DNA of 64,000 nt from Hyphomicrobiales bacterium. GTDB taxonomy: Bacteria; Pseudomonadota; Alphaproteobacteria; Rhizobiales; Rhizobiaceae. The stretch covers positions 63,221 through 127,220 of the forward strand of contig UCNG01000020.1 in NCBI GenBank assembly GCA_900473915.1, written 5' to 3'. Of this stretch, positions 47,547 through 57,354 are shown one piece after another. The notes under the pieces were generated by a model, which had not been told where the DNA came from, did not search any database, and worked only from the letters and a program-made list of their open reading frames with translations. The translations under genes and the position numbers were made by a program. Positions within the stretch are counted from its first letter, which is position 1; each line of letters starts with the position of its first letter.

Positions 47547-48608
47547 TTGAGCGCTACGGAAAAGCTGAAATCTGCCAAGCCAACCAATCAAACGCAAAAA
47601 AGCCCGACGACCGGGGCCTCGGATATGGCCCATATCGTGCTCACCTTCGATAACAACCGTCTTGCCAGCGCGCTTTACGGTCAGTTCGATGAAAACCTTG
47701 CCCGTATCGAACAGAAGCTTGGCGTGGATGTCCGCTCCAAGGGAAATCAGCTGTCGATCCGGGGCGAGCCGACCGCGACCGAACAGGCGCGCCGCGCGCT
47801 CGACCATCTTTATGAAACGCTGCAGAAGGGCCATGAGCTGACGGTGTCGGATGTGGATGGCGCGCTGCGCATGGCTATTGCCGCCGACGACCAGCTCACC
47901 TTGCCAACGATGGAAAACAAGGGAAAGCTTTCCGCCGCCCAGATTTCCACGCGCAAGAAAACAATCTTCGCCCGCACGCCGACGCAGGATGCCTATATGC
48001 GTGCGCTCGACCGGTCGGAACTGGTGTTCGGCGTTGGTCCCGCCGGTACGGGCAAAACCTATCTTGCTGTTGCCCATGCGGCCATGCTTCTTGAGCGTGG
48101 TCTTGTCGAGCGGATCATTCTTTCGCGTCCGGCTGTGGAAGCAGGCGAGCGCCTTGGCTTCTTGCCGGGTGACATGAAGGAAAAGGTCGATCCCTATCTG
48201 CGCCCGCTTTACGATGCGCTTTACGACATGATGCCAGCGGAAAAGGTCGAGCGTGCCATTACCGCCGGTGTGATCGAAATCGCGCCCCTTGCCTTCATGC
48301 GCGGGCGTACGCTGGCGCATTCTGCGGTCATTCTCGATGAGGCGCAGAACACAACCTCCATGCAGATGAAGATGTTCCTGACCCGTCTCGGTGAAGGATC
48401 GCGCATGATCGTGACTGGCGACCCAAGCCAGATTGACCTTCCGCCGGGCCAGAAATCAGGGCTGGTAGAGGCGCTGCGCGTGCTGGACGACGTGGAGGGC
48501 GTCATCAAAGTGCGCTTCACAGAAAAGGACGTCGTGCGTCATCCGCTTGTGGCGGCCATTGTCGGTGCCTACGATCGCGACGGCAAACAGCACGCGCGTT
48601 CGGAATGA
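47547..48608 (+). CDS. PhoH-family ATPase (YbeZ-like)
   Basis: 353 residues starting at TTG 47547, chosen because AAGGAG lies 6 nt upstream. A KH-like N-terminal domain is followed by the PhoH ATPase core with Walker A VGPAGTGKTYLA (about 163-174), SRPAVEAGERLGFLPGD, ILDEAQNTTSMQMKMFLTR (Walker B region, about 262-280) and TGDPSQIDLP. Its partner in E. coli is YbeY, encoded next here, and both act in rRNA maturation. It is a cytoplasmic RNA-related ATPase. Confidence 0.92.
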   Translation: MSATEKLKSAKPTNQTQKSPTTGASDMAHIVLTFDNNRLASALYGQFDENLARIEQKLGVDVRSKGNQLSIRGEPTATEQARRALDHLYETLQKGHELTVSDVDGALRMAIAADDQLTLPTMENKGKLSAAQISTRKKTIFARTPTQDAYMRALDRSELVFGVGPAGTGKTYLAVAHAAMLLERGLVERIILSRPAVEAGERLGFLPGDMKEKVDPYLRPLYDALYDMMPAEKVERAITAGVIEIAPLAFMRGRTLAHSAVILDEAQNTTSMQMKMFLTRLGEGSRMIVTGDPSQIDLPPGQKSGLVEALRVLDDVEGVIKVRFTEKDVVRHPLVAAIVGAYDRDGKQHARSE

Positions 48609-48724
48609 TCTTGCAATTGCCGATCGGAATTACGATTTAAAAAATGCTGTCTGCCTTTTGGGCAGGCAGCTCTCATACAATTGAAAGGACGAAGCGGTCT
48701 GCTGGAAGGCGACCGCTGCATAAC

Positions 48725-49213
48725 GTGTCAGACAACGCGATCCATATCGATATCATGATTGAAGCCGGCAACTGGCCGGACGAGGCGAGCCTTGAAGGTC
48801 TCGTCAGGAAGCCGGTCGAAGCCGCCTGGACCAGACTGGGCCTCAAAAGCGCGGCAAGCGAACTGAGTGTGGTTTTCACCGACGATGCCTCAATCCAGAC
48901 CCTGAACGCAGAATGGCGTGGCAAGGACAAGCCGACCAATGTTCTGTCCTTTCCGGCCTTTCCGGTGAAGCCCGGTTCTCAGCCGGGCCCGATGCTGGGC
49001 GACATCGTCATCGCGCGCGAGACGGTGGAGCGTGAGGCGAAGGAGGAAGGCAAGCCGCTCGAAAACCATCTTGCGCACCTCGTTGTGCATGGGTTTCTGC
49101 ACCTTTTGGGGTACGATCATGAAACCGATGAGGAAGCGGAAGTGATGGAGGCGCGCGAGCGCGAAATCCTTCATGCTCTTGCCATTCCCGACCCTTATGC
49201 TGTATCCGATTAG
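48725..49213 (+). CDS. ybeY: Endoribonuclease YbeY (rRNA maturation)
   Basis: 162 residues from GTG 48725 ([14 protein letters not shown]); the ribosome site is weak and an ATG at 48755 remains possible. The catalytic zinc motif [16 protein letters not shown] (about 121-136) has the three His of the UPF0054 family. [13 protein letters not shown] and VLSFP segments precede it. YbeY trims 16S rRNA and takes part in ribosome quality control. It lies between phoH and corC. Confidence 0.93.
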   Translation: MSDNAIHIDIMIEAGNWPDEASLEGLVRKPVEAAWTRLGLKSAASELSVVFTDDASIQTLNAEWRGKDKPTNVLSFPAFPVKPGSQPGPMLGDIVIARETVEREAKEEGKPLENHLAHLVVHGFLHLLGYDHETDEEAEVMEAREREILHALAIPDPYAVSD

Positions 49214-49233
49214 AACACGAACAACGATTGACC

Positions 49234-50346
49234 ATGGCTGATCAAACATCGCACCCTCCGTCCGCTGGCGAAAATCGCAGCGAGACTCAAGACGCCGAAG
49301 GGCAAAGTACGCAGCGGCCCGTAGTGGCCGAGAAGCGTTCCCTGTTGTCCAATATTTTCCCGTTCATGCGTTCGCGCCAATCATCTTCGCTGCGCGAAGA
49401 TCTGGCTGATGCCCTTTCCAGCACGGCAAGCGAGCAGGATTCAGCATTCTCGCCAGAAGAAAAGGCGATGCTGCACAATATCCTTCGCCTGCGCGAAATC
49501 CGCGTCGAAGACGTGATGATCCCGCGCGCCGATGTCGAGGCGGTGGAAATCTCCACGCCGCTGTGGGAAGTGCTGGAGCTTTTCGAAAAATCCGGCCATT
49601 CGCGTATGCCGGTCTATGCCGAGACGCTGGACGATCCACGCGGCATGATCCATATCCGCGATGTTCTCAATTACATCACGAAGCAGGCCCGCCAGAAGAC
49701 CACGCGCCGCAGCAGCACACGCAGCAAGGCGACAGCCGAAGACAAGGCCGCGAAGTTCGACATGGGCCGCATCGATCTCACCAAGACGATCGGTGAACTC
49801 AATCTCATGCGCAAGGTCCTGTTCGTGCCGCCATCCATGATGGCGAGCGGATTGATGGCGCGCATGCAGGCGACCCATATACAGATGGCGCTGGTCATCG
49901 ACGAATATGGCGGAACCGACGGTCTGGTCTCGCTGGAAGACATCGTCGAAATGGTTGTCGGCGACATCGAAGACGAACATGACGACGAAGAAATCATGAT
50001 CGCCGAAGAGGCCGATGGCGTGTTCGTTGTCGATGCGCGTGCCGATCTGGAAGAACTGGCCGCGAAAATCGGCCCGTCTTTCGAAGTGGGCGAACATGGC
50101 GAGGACGTTGACACCGTTGGCGGTCTCATCTTCTCCGTGCTCGGGCGCATTCCGGTTCGTGGCGAGGTCGTGCAGGCTATTCCGGGTTACGAGTTCCATG
50201 TGCTGGAAGTTGATCCGCGTCGCGTGAAGAAGGTGCGGATCGTGCCGCTCTCCGCAGCCGATCGCCGTCGCCAGCAACGGGCAGTCGTTTCAGCCAGACC
50301 GGGTGAAGCCGAACCAGCAACCGACACCTCCAAAGAGGCCGGATGA
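49234..50346 (+). CDS. Hemolysin/CorC-family CBS-domain protein
   Basis: 370 residues from ATG 49234. The N-terminal extension (about 1-60) is polar. Two CBS repeats span about 85-235 (EDVMIPRADVEAVEI in the first, SMMASGLMARMQATHI and VIDEYGGTDGLVSLEDIVE in the second). The C-terminal CorC_HlyC domain (about 250-345, with GGLIFSVLGRIPVRGEVVQ) follows. CorC-like proteins are linked to Mg/Co efflux, but the role here is not established. The next gene overlaps its stop by 4 bp. Confidence 0.9.
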   Translation: MADQTSHPPSAGENRSETQDAEGQSTQRPVVAEKRSLLSNIFPFMRSRQSSSLREDLADALSSTASEQDSAFSPEEKAMLHNILRLREIRVEDVMIPRADVEAVEISTPLWEVLELFEKSGHSRMPVYAETLDDPRGMIHIRDVLNYITKQARQKTTRRSSTRSKATAEDKAAKFDMGRIDLTKTIGELNLMRKVLFVPPSMMASGLMARMQATHIQMALVIDEYGGTDGLVSLEDIVEMVVGDIEDEHDDEEIMIAEEADGVFVVDARADLEELAAKIGPSFEVGEHGEDVDTVGGLIFSVLGRIPVRGEVVQAIPGYEFHVLEVDPRRVKKVRIVPLSAADRRRQQRAVVSARPGEAEPATDTSKEAG

Positions 50347-51941
50347 TCGAAAGGCTGGCGGGGAGGATTATTCTTTCGAGCGGCTGGCGTCGTGCGCTGG
50401 CCGCTTTTCTCAGTGGCGCTTTCGCCACGCTGACCCAGCCGCCATTCGATGTTTTTGTCGCTGGCTTCATCTCGTTTCCCATTCTGGTCTGGCTGATTGA
50501 TGGCGCCATCGCCACCGTCAATGCCGGGCCGGTTCGCCGCCTCCTTCCCGCAGCCATGGTTGGCTGGTGGTTTGGCTTCGGCTATTTCGTTTCCGGATTG
50601 TGGTGGATCGGTACGGCGCTGCTGGTCGATGCGGACCAGTTTGCCTGGGCCTTGCCGCTCGCTGTTCTGGGCCTGCCCGCCTTTCTCGCATTGTTCTATG
50701 CGTTTGCAACCGCGGTTGCCCGCATCTTCTGGTCGGACGGATTGGGGCGCATCGTCGCGCTCGCTTTTGGTTTTGCACTGGCAGAATGGCTACGCCTTTT
50801 CCTGTTCACCGGCTTTCCCTGGAACGCCATTGGCTATGCCGTCATGCCGACTCCGCTCCTGATGCAGTCGGTCGCCGTGGTGGGCCTGATCGGAATGAGT
50901 GCAGCGGCTGTTTTCGTCTTTGCCGCCCCGGCACTGCTCATCGGCGGGCGGTTTGCGAAGACGGGCATTGCGGCTGCGCTTATACTTGTCATCAGCCACC
51001 TCGGTTTCGGTGCCTGGACGCTTTCACATGCTCCCGCCATCGGAGAGGAAAAGGGCTCGCTCGCAGTGCGCATCGTGCAGCCTTCCATTGCCCAGACCAT
51101 GAAATGGGATAATGCGGAGCGCCGGTCGATCTTTGACAAGCTGGTATCACTGGCAGGTGAGGCTCCTGCCGAAGGCAAGCCGAAGCCCGATGTCATCGTC
51201 TGGCCGGAAACAGCAGTTCCTTATATTCTCACCTCGACGCCGGAAGCGCTGTCGCGCATAGGCGAGGTTTTGCAGGACGGGCAGATGCTGCTGACCGGTG
51301 CTGTCCGTGAAGAGAAGGGGGCAGCGGGCGACGAGCCGCGTTATTATAATTCGATCTATACGATTGATGATCGCGGCGTCATTGTCGACGCCGCCGACAA
51401 GGTGCATCTCGTCCCCTTTGGCGAATATCTGCCTTATGAGAATTTTCTTCGCAGGCTCGGGCTTCAGGAGGTGGTGGAAATGCCCGGTGGGTTTACCGCT
51501 GGCACCACGCGCCGGGCGCTGAACGCGAAAGCTGGCAAAACCTTCTTGCCGCTGATCTGTTACGAGGCGATTTTCCCCGACGAACTCGGATATTCGGGCC
51601 AGAGGGCAAGCGCCATCATCAATGTGACAAATGACGCGTGGTATGGAGATACACCGGGACCGTACCAGCATTTCCGGCAGGCACAGGTCCGCGCCGTGGA
51701 GCAAGGCCTGCCCCTCATTCGCGCAGCCAATAATGGTCTTTCAGCTATTGTTGATGCCTATGGTCGAATCACCGATGGCCTCGCTCACGATGCTGTTGGG
51801 GTCATTGACGCTTACCTACCGTCAACTCGTGCACCATTTTGGGGCACGCCACCCGGGTCGCGACAATCTCTGGTAGCGCTGTTAACCTTACTCGTGTTGA
51901 GCGTGGCTTTCCGACTGCCAAACGGCAGGCGTTTTCATTGA
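50343..51941 (+). CDS. lnt: Apolipoprotein N-acyltransferase
   Basis: 532 residues. The N-terminal half holds about six to seven membrane helices. The C-terminal nitrilase-like domain carries the catalytic triad: VWPETAVPY with the Glu, VHLVPFGEYLPYENFLRRLG with the Lys region before it, and PLICYEAIFPDEL with the catalytic Cys (about 401). It N-acylates lipoproteins in the inner membrane. It overlaps corC by 4 bp. The promoter of the next gene overlaps its stop codon. Confidence 0.96.
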   Translation: MIERLAGRIILSSGWRRALAAFLSGAFATLTQPPFDVFVAGFISFPILVWLIDGAIATVNAGPVRRLLPAAMVGWWFGFGYFVSGLWWIGTALLVDADQFAWALPLAVLGLPAFLALFYAFATAVARIFWSDGLGRIVALAFGFALAEWLRLFLFTGFPWNAIGYAVMPTPLLMQSVAVVGLIGMSAAAVFVFAAPALLIGGRFAKTGIAAALILVISHLGFGAWTLSHAPAIGEEKGSLAVRIVQPSIAQTMKWDNAERRSIFDKLVSLAGEAPAEGKPKPDVIVWPETAVPYILTSTPEALSRIGEVLQDGQMLLTGAVREEKGAAGDEPRYYNSIYTIDDRGVIVDAADKVHLVPFGEYLPYENFLRRLGLQEVVEMPGGFTAGTTRRALNAKAGKTFLPLICYEAIFPDELGYSGQRASAIINVTNDAWYGDTPGPYQHFRQAQVRAVEQGLPLIRAANNGLSAIVDAYGRITDGLAHDAVGVIDAYLPSTRAPFWGTPPGSRQSLVALLTLLVLSVAFRLPNGRRFH

Positions 51942-51966
51942 CAGACTAATATTGTTACGATGTTAT
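51938..51966 (+). promoter_or_regulatory. Promoter of the PraR-like regulator gene, overlapping the lnt stop
   Basis: TTGACA (51938-51943), 17 nt, TGTTAT (51961-51966). The -35 hexamer contains the lnt stop codon. The leader to the regulator start is about 115 nt. Confidence 0.65.
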
Positions 51967-52086
51967 GGCTCGGCGGCGACGGTTTTTGCGGAAAATCGTC
52001 AGACTACCTCCCAAAACTTATTAGTATCGCTGTTCAGATGAACAGAGCATGAATGAAAGCTCGCAGCTGCGAGGAGTGACAGTTGT

Positions 52087-52494
52087 ATGATTGAGAACAA
52101 AAAGAAGCCCAACCCCATTGACGTGCATGTCGGCAGCCGCATCCGTCTCCGCCGTAACATGCTGGGCCTCAGTCAGGAAAAACTCGGCGAAAACCTCGGA
52201 ATCACCTTTCAGCAAATCCAGAAATACGAGAAAGGCACCAACCGCGTCGGTGCAAGCCGTCTTCAAGCGATCTCGGCGATTTTGAACGTTCCGGTTTCCT
52301 TCTTTTTTGAAGATGCGCCGGGCTCCTCGAACCAGTCCGGTTTTGCAGAGGACAATGAAGCGACCTATGTCGTGGATTTTCTGAATTCCAATGAAGGTGT
52401 CCAGCTGACCCGCGCATTCACGAAAATTTCAGATCCCAAAGTGCGCCGCAAGATCATCGATCTCGTGAAGTCGCTCGCGGCGGACGCTGACTGA
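52087..52494 (+). CDS. XRE-family transcriptional regulator, probable PraR-type
   Basis: 135 residues. The helix-turn-helix spans about residues 15-72 (GSRIRLRRNMLGLSQEKLG, then GITFQQIQKYEKGTNRVGASRLQ). The C-terminal half ends SDPKVRRKIIDLVKSLAADAD. This resembles PraR of Azorhizobium and Rhizobium, a conserved alphaproteobacterial repressor; that name is from memory of the family and its neighbours, not a search. It is preceded by a good promoter and followed by the metK leader region. Confidence 0.85.
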   Translation: MIENKKKPNPIDVHVGSRIRLRRNMLGLSQEKLGENLGITFQQIQKYEKGTNRVGASRLQAISAILNVPVSFFFEDAPGSSNQSGFAEDNEATYVVDFLNSNEGVQLTRAFTKISDPKVRRKIIDLVKSLAADAD

Positions 52495-52520
52495 TAGCAT
52501 ATCCGGAAAGAGCGATATGT

Positions 52521-52542
52521 GCGGGACATGGCCATGTCCCGC
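52521..52542. repeat. Perfect 22-bp palindrome between the regulator and metK
   Basis: The two arms are GCGGGACATGG and its exact reverse complement CCATGTCCCGC with no spacer. It is flanked by TCCGG (52502-52506) and CCGGA (52542-52546), which extend the structure. No T run follows. It could be an operator, or a stem ending the regulator mRNA. Confidence 0.6.
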
Positions 52543-52671
52543 CGGACTTTGCGCTTCACAGCGCCGGAACAGGCAGAAAATGCCATCTGGAACGAATTTT
52601 CGCGTCGGGGCACTGTCGCAACAAGAATATGCATTGACGGTTTAATCCCAACTTCGCTAACACATTACCGT

Positions 52672-52737
52672 GCCCGGAACGCTGGAACCTGTTCCGGGCG
52701 CTACTGTGTTTCCATGGCGGAAATATTCTCCGCTGGA
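52672..52737 (+). promoter_or_regulatory. Two-hairpin leader of metK
   Basis: Hairpin 1: GCCCGGAAC (52672-52680) pairs with GTTCCGGGC (52691-52699), 9 bp, 10-nt loop. Hairpin 2: TCCA plus GCGGA (52711-52721) pairs with TCCGC plus TGGA (52729-52737), with a 2-nt bulge. The AGAGGGG ribosome site follows hairpin 2 by about 7 nt. A weak promoter (TTGACG at 52634) lies upstream. It does not look like the known SAM-II riboswitch. Confidence 0.5.
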
Positions 52738-52756
52738 TTTTCAAGAGGGGTTACCC

Positions 52757-54019
52757 GTGTCGCGCAGTTCTTATCTCTTCACCAGCGAATCTGTGTCCGA
52801 AGGTCATCCGGACAAGGTTTGCGACCGCATCTCCGATGAAATTGTGGACATGATCTACAAGGAAGCGCGCCGCACCGGCGTCGATCCTTGGTCTGTTCGT
52901 GTTGCTTGCGAAACGCTTGCCACCACCAATCGCGTGGTCATTGCCGGCGAAGTGCGCGTGCCGGATACTTTCCTGAAGAAGAATAAGGACGGAACGATCG
53001 CCCATGATGCCGCCGGGCATCCGCTGATCAATCCTTCGCGTTTCCGCTCGGCGGCACGCAAGGCGATCCGGGAAATCGGTTACGAACAGAACGGTTTTAA
53101 CTGGAAGACAGTGAAGATCGACGTGCTTCTGCATCCGCAGTCCGCCGACATTGCCCAGGGCGTGGACAACGCCGCCGACCGTCAGGGCGAGGAAGGTGCA
53201 GGCGATCAGGGCATCATGTTCGGCTATGCCTGCCGCGAAACCCCGGACCTCATGCCGGCGCCGATCTATTATTCCCACAAGATTCTCGAAAAGCTCTCTG
53301 AGGCCCGCCACAAGGGCGAGGGCGACGCTGGCAAGCTCGGTCCCGACGCCAAGAGCCAGGTCACGGTGCGCTACGAGAACGGTAAGGCCGCCGAGGTCAC
53401 GCAGATCGTTCTTTCCACGCAGCATCTGGATGCAAGCTGGGATTCGAAAAAGGTCCGTTCGGTTGTCGAACCTTATATCCGGGAAGCGCTGGGCGACCTC
53501 CCGATAGCAGCCAATTGCAACTGGTACATCAATCCGACCGGCAAGTTCGTCATTGGCGGGCCAGATGGCGACGCGGGCCTGACGGGCCGCAAGATCATCG
53601 TGGATACCTATGGCGGCGCAGCCCCCCATGGCGGCGGCGCTTTCTCGGGCAAGGACACGACCAAAGTGGATCGCTCCGCTGCCTATGCCGCGCGCTATCT
53701 TGCCAAGAACGTGGTTGCCGCCGGTCTTGCCGACCGCTGCACGATCCAGCTCTCCTATGCCATTGGCGTCGCGCAGCCGCTTTCGGTCTATGTCGATCTG
53801 CACGGCACCGGCAAGGTTGCTGAATCCGCTGTCGAGGACGCGCTTCGCGAGGTCATGGATCTGTCGCCGACGGGTATCCGCAAGCATCTCGACCTCAACA
53901 AGCCGATCTATGCCAAAACCTCGTCCTATGGCCATTTCGGACGCAAGCCTGGCCGTGACGGTTCGTTCTCCTGGGAGAAGACGGACTTGACCAAGGCGCT
54001 GAAGGCGGCGGTGGCGTAA
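52757..54019 (+). CDS. metK: S-adenosylmethionine synthetase
   Basis: 420 residues from GTG 52757 (AGAGGGG ribosome site), beginning [20 protein letters not shown]. Signatures are [12 protein letters not shown] (ATP-binding, about 149-160) and [19 protein letters not shown] (about 293-311). [16 protein letters not shown] and [21 protein letters not shown] are typical. The length is slightly above the 384 residues of E. coli MetK, as in other alphaproteobacteria. It makes SAM from Met and ATP. A structured leader precedes it. Confidence 0.98.
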   Translation: MSRSSYLFTSESVSEGHPDKVCDRISDEIVDMIYKEARRTGVDPWSVRVACETLATTNRVVIAGEVRVPDTFLKKNKDGTIAHDAAGHPLINPSRFRSAARKAIREIGYEQNGFNWKTVKIDVLLHPQSADIAQGVDNAADRQGEEGAGDQGIMFGYACRETPDLMPAPIYYSHKILEKLSEARHKGEGDAGKLGPDAKSQVTVRYENGKAAEVTQIVLSTQHLDASWDSKKVRSVVEPYIREALGDLPIAANCNWYINPTGKFVIGGPDGDAGLTGRKIIVDTYGGAAPHGGGAFSGKDTTKVDRSAAYAARYLAKNVVAAGLADRCTIQLSYAIGVAQPLSVYVDLHGTGKVAESAVEDALREVMDLSPTGIRKHLDLNKPIYAKTSSYGHFGRKPGRDGSFSWEKTDLTKALKAAVA

Positions 54020-54079
54020 CTTCCGGCGGAAAGTTGCATCACGGGCCGCTTGGCGTTATGTGTCCCGACGATTTTCGAG

Positions 54080-54110
54080 GAGCGCGGTCTTGGATCGCGC
54101 TCTTCTGTTA
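54080..54110 (+). terminator. Probable terminator of metK
   Basis: GAGCGCG pairs with CGCGCTC over 7 bp around a 9-nt loop, followed by TTCTGTT. It lies about 60 bp after metK and overlaps no gene. Confidence 0.6.
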
Positions 54111-54141
54111 TTCGAACCTGCTATGATGCCACGGATAAAAT

Positions 54142-54843
54142 ATGACCGAAGAATCTCATCCTCTGCGCGGTGCCGGAAATTTCTTCGGCCGTCGCCACGG
54201 CAAGCCTCTGCGCAGCCATCAGAAGAACCTGTTCGAGGACCTTCTGCCGCGCCTGAAGATCGATGTCGAAAACCCGGCACCGCAGGATTTGCGCACGCTT
54301 TTTGAAACAAAGGTCGATGCCGTGCGTCTGGAAATCGGCTTTGGCGGCGGCGAGCATCTGCACCATGAGACAGGCCGCTATCCGCAGACGGGTTTCATCG
54401 GGGTTGAGCCGTTCGTCAACGGCATGGCCAAGATGCTGGCGGCATTGGACAGCGAACCGCGACACAATCTGCGTCTCTATGACGAGGATGCAACGGCGGT
54501 GTTGGACTGGCTGCCCGACGCGTCCCTTTCCGGCATTGATCTTTTCTATCCCGATCCCTGGCACAAGCGACGCCACTGGAAGCGTCGCTTTGTGAGCGAC
54601 GCCAATCTTGACCGCTTCGCCCGCGTGCTGAAGCCCGGTGCGAAATTCCGCTTTGCCTCGGATATAGAACATTATGTCAACTGGACCCTCCAGCATTGCC
54701 GCCGTCATCCCGCTTTCGAGTGGCAGGCGGAAGGCCCGTCCGATTGGAATGAGGCTTATGAAGGCTGGCCGGGCACACGATACGAAGCGAAGGCTTTTCG
54801 TGAAGGTCGGCGCGCCGCCTATCTGACCTTCATCCGCCGATGA
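54142..54843 (+). CDS. trmB: tRNA (guanine-N7)-methyltransferase
   Basis: 233 residues. The SAM-binding motif is [14 protein letters not shown] (about 65-78), followed by [16 protein letters not shown], and the family signature [15 protein letters not shown] (about 136-150), which carries the catalytic Asp and basic residues. It methylates G46 in the tRNA variable loop. It lies between metK and a promoter-terminator pair ahead of rimP. Confidence 0.96.
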   Translation: MTEESHPLRGAGNFFGRRHGKPLRSHQKNLFEDLLPRLKIDVENPAPQDLRTLFETKVDAVRLEIGFGGGEHLHHETGRYPQTGFIGVEPFVNGMAKMLAALDSEPRHNLRLYDEDATAVLDWLPDASLSGIDLFYPDPWHKRRHWKRRFVSDANLDRFARVLKPGAKFRFASDIEHYVNWTLQHCRRHPAFEWQAEGPSDWNEAYEGWPGTRYEAKAFREGRRAAYLTFIRR

Positions 54844-54887
54844 AGCTGCTGACCGCGTACGGAATGAATCGAACAGCAGAAGCGGTC

Positions 54888-54916
54888 TTGAAAAAATCCG
54901 CTTCCGCTGGTATATA
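54888..54916 (+). promoter_or_regulatory. Promoter ahead of rimP-nusA operon
   Basis: TTGAAA (54888-54893), exactly 17 nt, TATATA (54911-54916): five of six and four to five of six positions agree with the sigma-70 consensus. Transcription would start near 54923, before the hairpin described next. Confidence 0.7.
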
Positions 54917-54944
54917 GGTTTCAAATTCTTGGTCGTTTGAACAA

Positions 54945-54974
54945 GAGTGGGCCCTGCCGGACCCGCTCTTTTTT
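54945..54974 (+). terminator. Intrinsic terminator between the rimP promoter and rimP (possible attenuator)
   Basis: GAGTGGG (54945-54951) pairs with CCCGCTC (54962-54968), one G-T pair, followed by six T residues. It lies downstream of the promoter at 54888 and upstream of rimP, so it would terminate at about +50 of that transcript. It may instead end trmB transcripts. Confidence 0.8.
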
Positions 54975-55006
54975 GTTACTTACGGCTCTGTAAAAAGGTT
55001 TATCGA

Positions 55007-55669
55007 GTGACGGAACAGGAACAGGCAATTGAAGCCGCAAGGGCAGATGAGCGTATCATTCGCGAAACGGGCATCGATGCGAAAGTGGCAGGCATTGTGG
55101 AGCCGGTGATCAATACGCTGGGTTTCCGCCTTGTGCGTGTGCGCCTTTCCGGCCTCAACGGCCAGACCTTGCAGATCATGGCCGAGCGTCCCGACGGCAC
55201 GATGACGGTCGACGATTGCGAGCTTGTCAGCCGCACGGTTGCGCCGGTTCTCGACGTGGAAGATCCAATCAACGGAAAATACCATCTGGAGATTTCCTCT
55301 CCCGGTATCGACCGCCCGCTGGTCCGCAAGTCGGACTTCGCCGACTGGGCCGGTCACATTGCAAAGGTGGAAACCTCGATCGTCCATGAAGGCCGCAAGA
55401 AGTTCCGTGGCCGTATCGTTCTGGGCGATGCGGAATCCGTCGTGATCGAAAGCGATCAGATTTCCTATGGCAGCGAACCTGTCGTGCGCATTCCATTCGA
55501 CCTGATCTCGGATGCGCGCCTCGTTCTGACTGATGACCTGATCCGCGATGCGCTGCGCAAGGACAAGGCCCTGCGCGAAGGCCGCATTCCGGGTGACGAT
55601 CTCGGTAGCGATGAAGCGGACGAACAGTCCGGCGGAGCCGCAACGGACGAAGCCCAAGATAAAGAATAA
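55007..55669 (+). CDS. rimP: Ribosome maturation factor RimP
   Basis: 220 residues from GTG 55007. The RimP N-domain (about 20-95) has [22 protein letters not shown] and [22 protein letters not shown], followed by [20 protein letters not shown], the family hallmark. The SH3-like C-domain (about 100-190) and an acidic Gly/Glu-rich tail follow. RimP is needed for 30S maturation and S12 loading. It begins the rimP-nusA-ylxR-infB operon. Confidence 0.94.
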   Translation: MTEQEQAIEAARADERIIRETGIDAKVAGIVEPVINTLGFRLVRVRLSGLNGQTLQIMAERPDGTMTVDDCELVSRTVAPVLDVEDPINGKYHLEISSPGIDRPLVRKSDFADWAGHIAKVETSIVHEGRKKFRGRIVLGDAESVVIESDQISYGSEPVVRIPFDLISDARLVLTDDLIRDALRKDKALREGRIPGDDLGSDEADEQSGGAATDEAQDKE

Positions 55670-55722
55670 GTTTCAGGCGTCCGGCATCTTGAGGAGCCGG
55701 ATGCGACACCAAGGAGAGTCCA

Positions 55723-57336
55723 ATGGCAGTCAGTGCTAACAGGCTGGAGCTTCTGCAGATCGCCGATGCGGTCGCACGCGAGAAGTCGATCGACCGCGAG
55801 ATCGTTCTTGCGGCCATGGCCGATGCGATTCAGAAGGCGGCGCGTTCGCGTTACGGCCAGGAAAGCAACATCCGCGCGGACATCAATGCGAAGTCCGGTG
55901 AGATCAAGTTGCAGCGCCTGCTTGAAGTTGTCGAGCACGTCGAAGATTACGCGACGCAGATTTCGCTCTTCACCGCCCGTGATCGCAATCCCGACGCACA
56001 GATCGGTGATTTCATTGCCGACCAGCTTCCGCCGATGGATTTTGGCCGTATTGCCGCGCAGTCGGCAAAGCAGGTCATCGTGCAGAAAGTGCGCGAAGCC
56101 GAGCGTGACCGCCAGTATGACGAATACAAGGACCGCGTTGGCGAAATCGTCAACGGCACTGTGAAGCGGGTCGAATACGGCAATGTGATCGTCGATCTGG
56201 GCCGTGGCGAAGCCATCGTGCGCCGCGACGAACTGATCCCGCGTGAAGCTTTCCGTTATGGCGACCGCATTCGCGCCTATGTGTACGACGTGCGCCGCGA
56301 ACAGCGTGGCCCGCAGATTTTCCTGTCGCGTACCCATCCGTCCTTCATGGCGAAGCTTTTCACCATGGAAGTGCCGGAAATCTACGACGGCATCATCGAA
56401 ATCAAGTCGGTTGCCCGCGATCCGGGTTCCCGCGCCAAGATCGCGGTTGTCTCGCGTGATGCTTCCATCGATCCGGTCGGCGCCTGCGTGGGCATGCGCG
56501 GCTCCCGCGTTCAGGCCGTCGTCGGCGAACTGCAGGGCGAAAAGATCGACATCATTCCATGGTCGCCGGATGCAGCTTCCTTCATCGTCAACGCGCTTCA
56601 GCCTGCTGAAGTTGCCAAGGTTGTTCTCGATGAAGATGCCGAACGTATTGAAGTTGTCGTCCCGAATGACCAACTATCACTTGCAATCGGTCGTCGCGGC
56701 CAGAATGTGCGTCTGGCTTCGCAGCTTACGGGCTGGGACATCGATATCCTGACGGAAGACGAAGAATCCGAACGTCGCCAGAAGGAGTTCGCTGAACGTT
56801 CGACCCTCTTCATGGAAGCGCTCAACGTTGACGAGATGGTTGGTCAGGTTCTGGCCTCCGAAGGTTTCGCATCGGTTGAAGAACTGGCCTATGTAGAGCC
56901 CGGCGAAATCGCCTCCATCGACGGTTTCGATGAGGATACGGCTGGCGAAATCCAGGAGCGTGCCCGCGAATATCTGGATCGCATCGAAAGCGAACAGGAT
57001 GATCGCCGCAAGGAACTGGGCGTTGCCGACGAACTGCGCGAACTGCCGGGCATGACCACCGCGATGCTGGTGGCTGTTGGCGAGGACGGCGTCAAGACGA
57101 TCGAAGACTTTGCCGGCTATGCCGTCGACGATCTGGTTGGCTGGCGCGAACGCAAGGACGGCGAAACCGTCGCTCATAGCGGCATCTTCTCGGCTTTCGA
57201 CGTTTCGCGCGTCGATGCGGAACAGATGGTCCTGACTGCGCGTTTGAAGGCAGGATGGATCACGGAAGAAGAACTGGCATCGGCTCAGGAAGAAGTCGCT
57301 GAAGCAGAAGCCGGTGAAGAGGATGCTGCTTCTTAA
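55723..57336 (+). CDS. nusA: Transcription termination/antitermination factor NusA
   Basis: 537 residues with AAGGAGAG upstream. The N-domain (about 1-130), S1 domain (about 137-200, with [26 protein letters not shown]), and two KH domains (about 230-345, [16 protein letters not shown] and [22 protein letters not shown]) are followed by the C-terminal acidic repeats and a second AR domain that ends in Glu-rich sequence. NusA binds RNA polymerase and promotes pausing and intrinsic termination. That activity matters here because its own operon leader contains a terminator. Confidence 0.97.
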   Translation: MAVSANRLELLQIADAVAREKSIDREIVLAAMADAIQKAARSRYGQESNIRADINAKSGEIKLQRLLEVVEHVEDYATQISLFTARDRNPDAQIGDFIADQLPPMDFGRIAAQSAKQVIVQKVREAERDRQYDEYKDRVGEIVNGTVKRVEYGNVIVDLGRGEAIVRRDELIPREAFRYGDRIRAYVYDVRREQRGPQIFLSRTHPSFMAKLFTMEVPEIYDGIIEIKSVARDPGSRAKIAVVSRDASIDPVGACVGMRGSRVQAVVGELQGEKIDIIPWSPDAASFIVNALQPAEVAKVVLDEDAERIEVVVPNDQLSLAIGRRGQNVRLASQLTGWDIDILTEDEESERRQKEFAERSTLFMEALNVDEMVGQVLASEGFASVEELAYVEPGEIASIDGFDEDTAGEIQERAREYLDRIESEQDDRRKELGVADELRELPGMTTAMLVAVGEDGVKTIEDFAGYAVDDLVGWRERKDGETVAHSGIFSAFDVSRVDAEQMVLTARLKAGWITEEELASAQEEVAEAEAGEEDAAS

Positions 57337-57354
57337 GAAGCGGCTGGAATAAAA

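Noticed and set aside
52640-52757. SAM-II or SAM/SAH riboswitch before metK
   Set aside because: The conserved core sequences of those riboswitches were not seen; only two simple hairpins are present.
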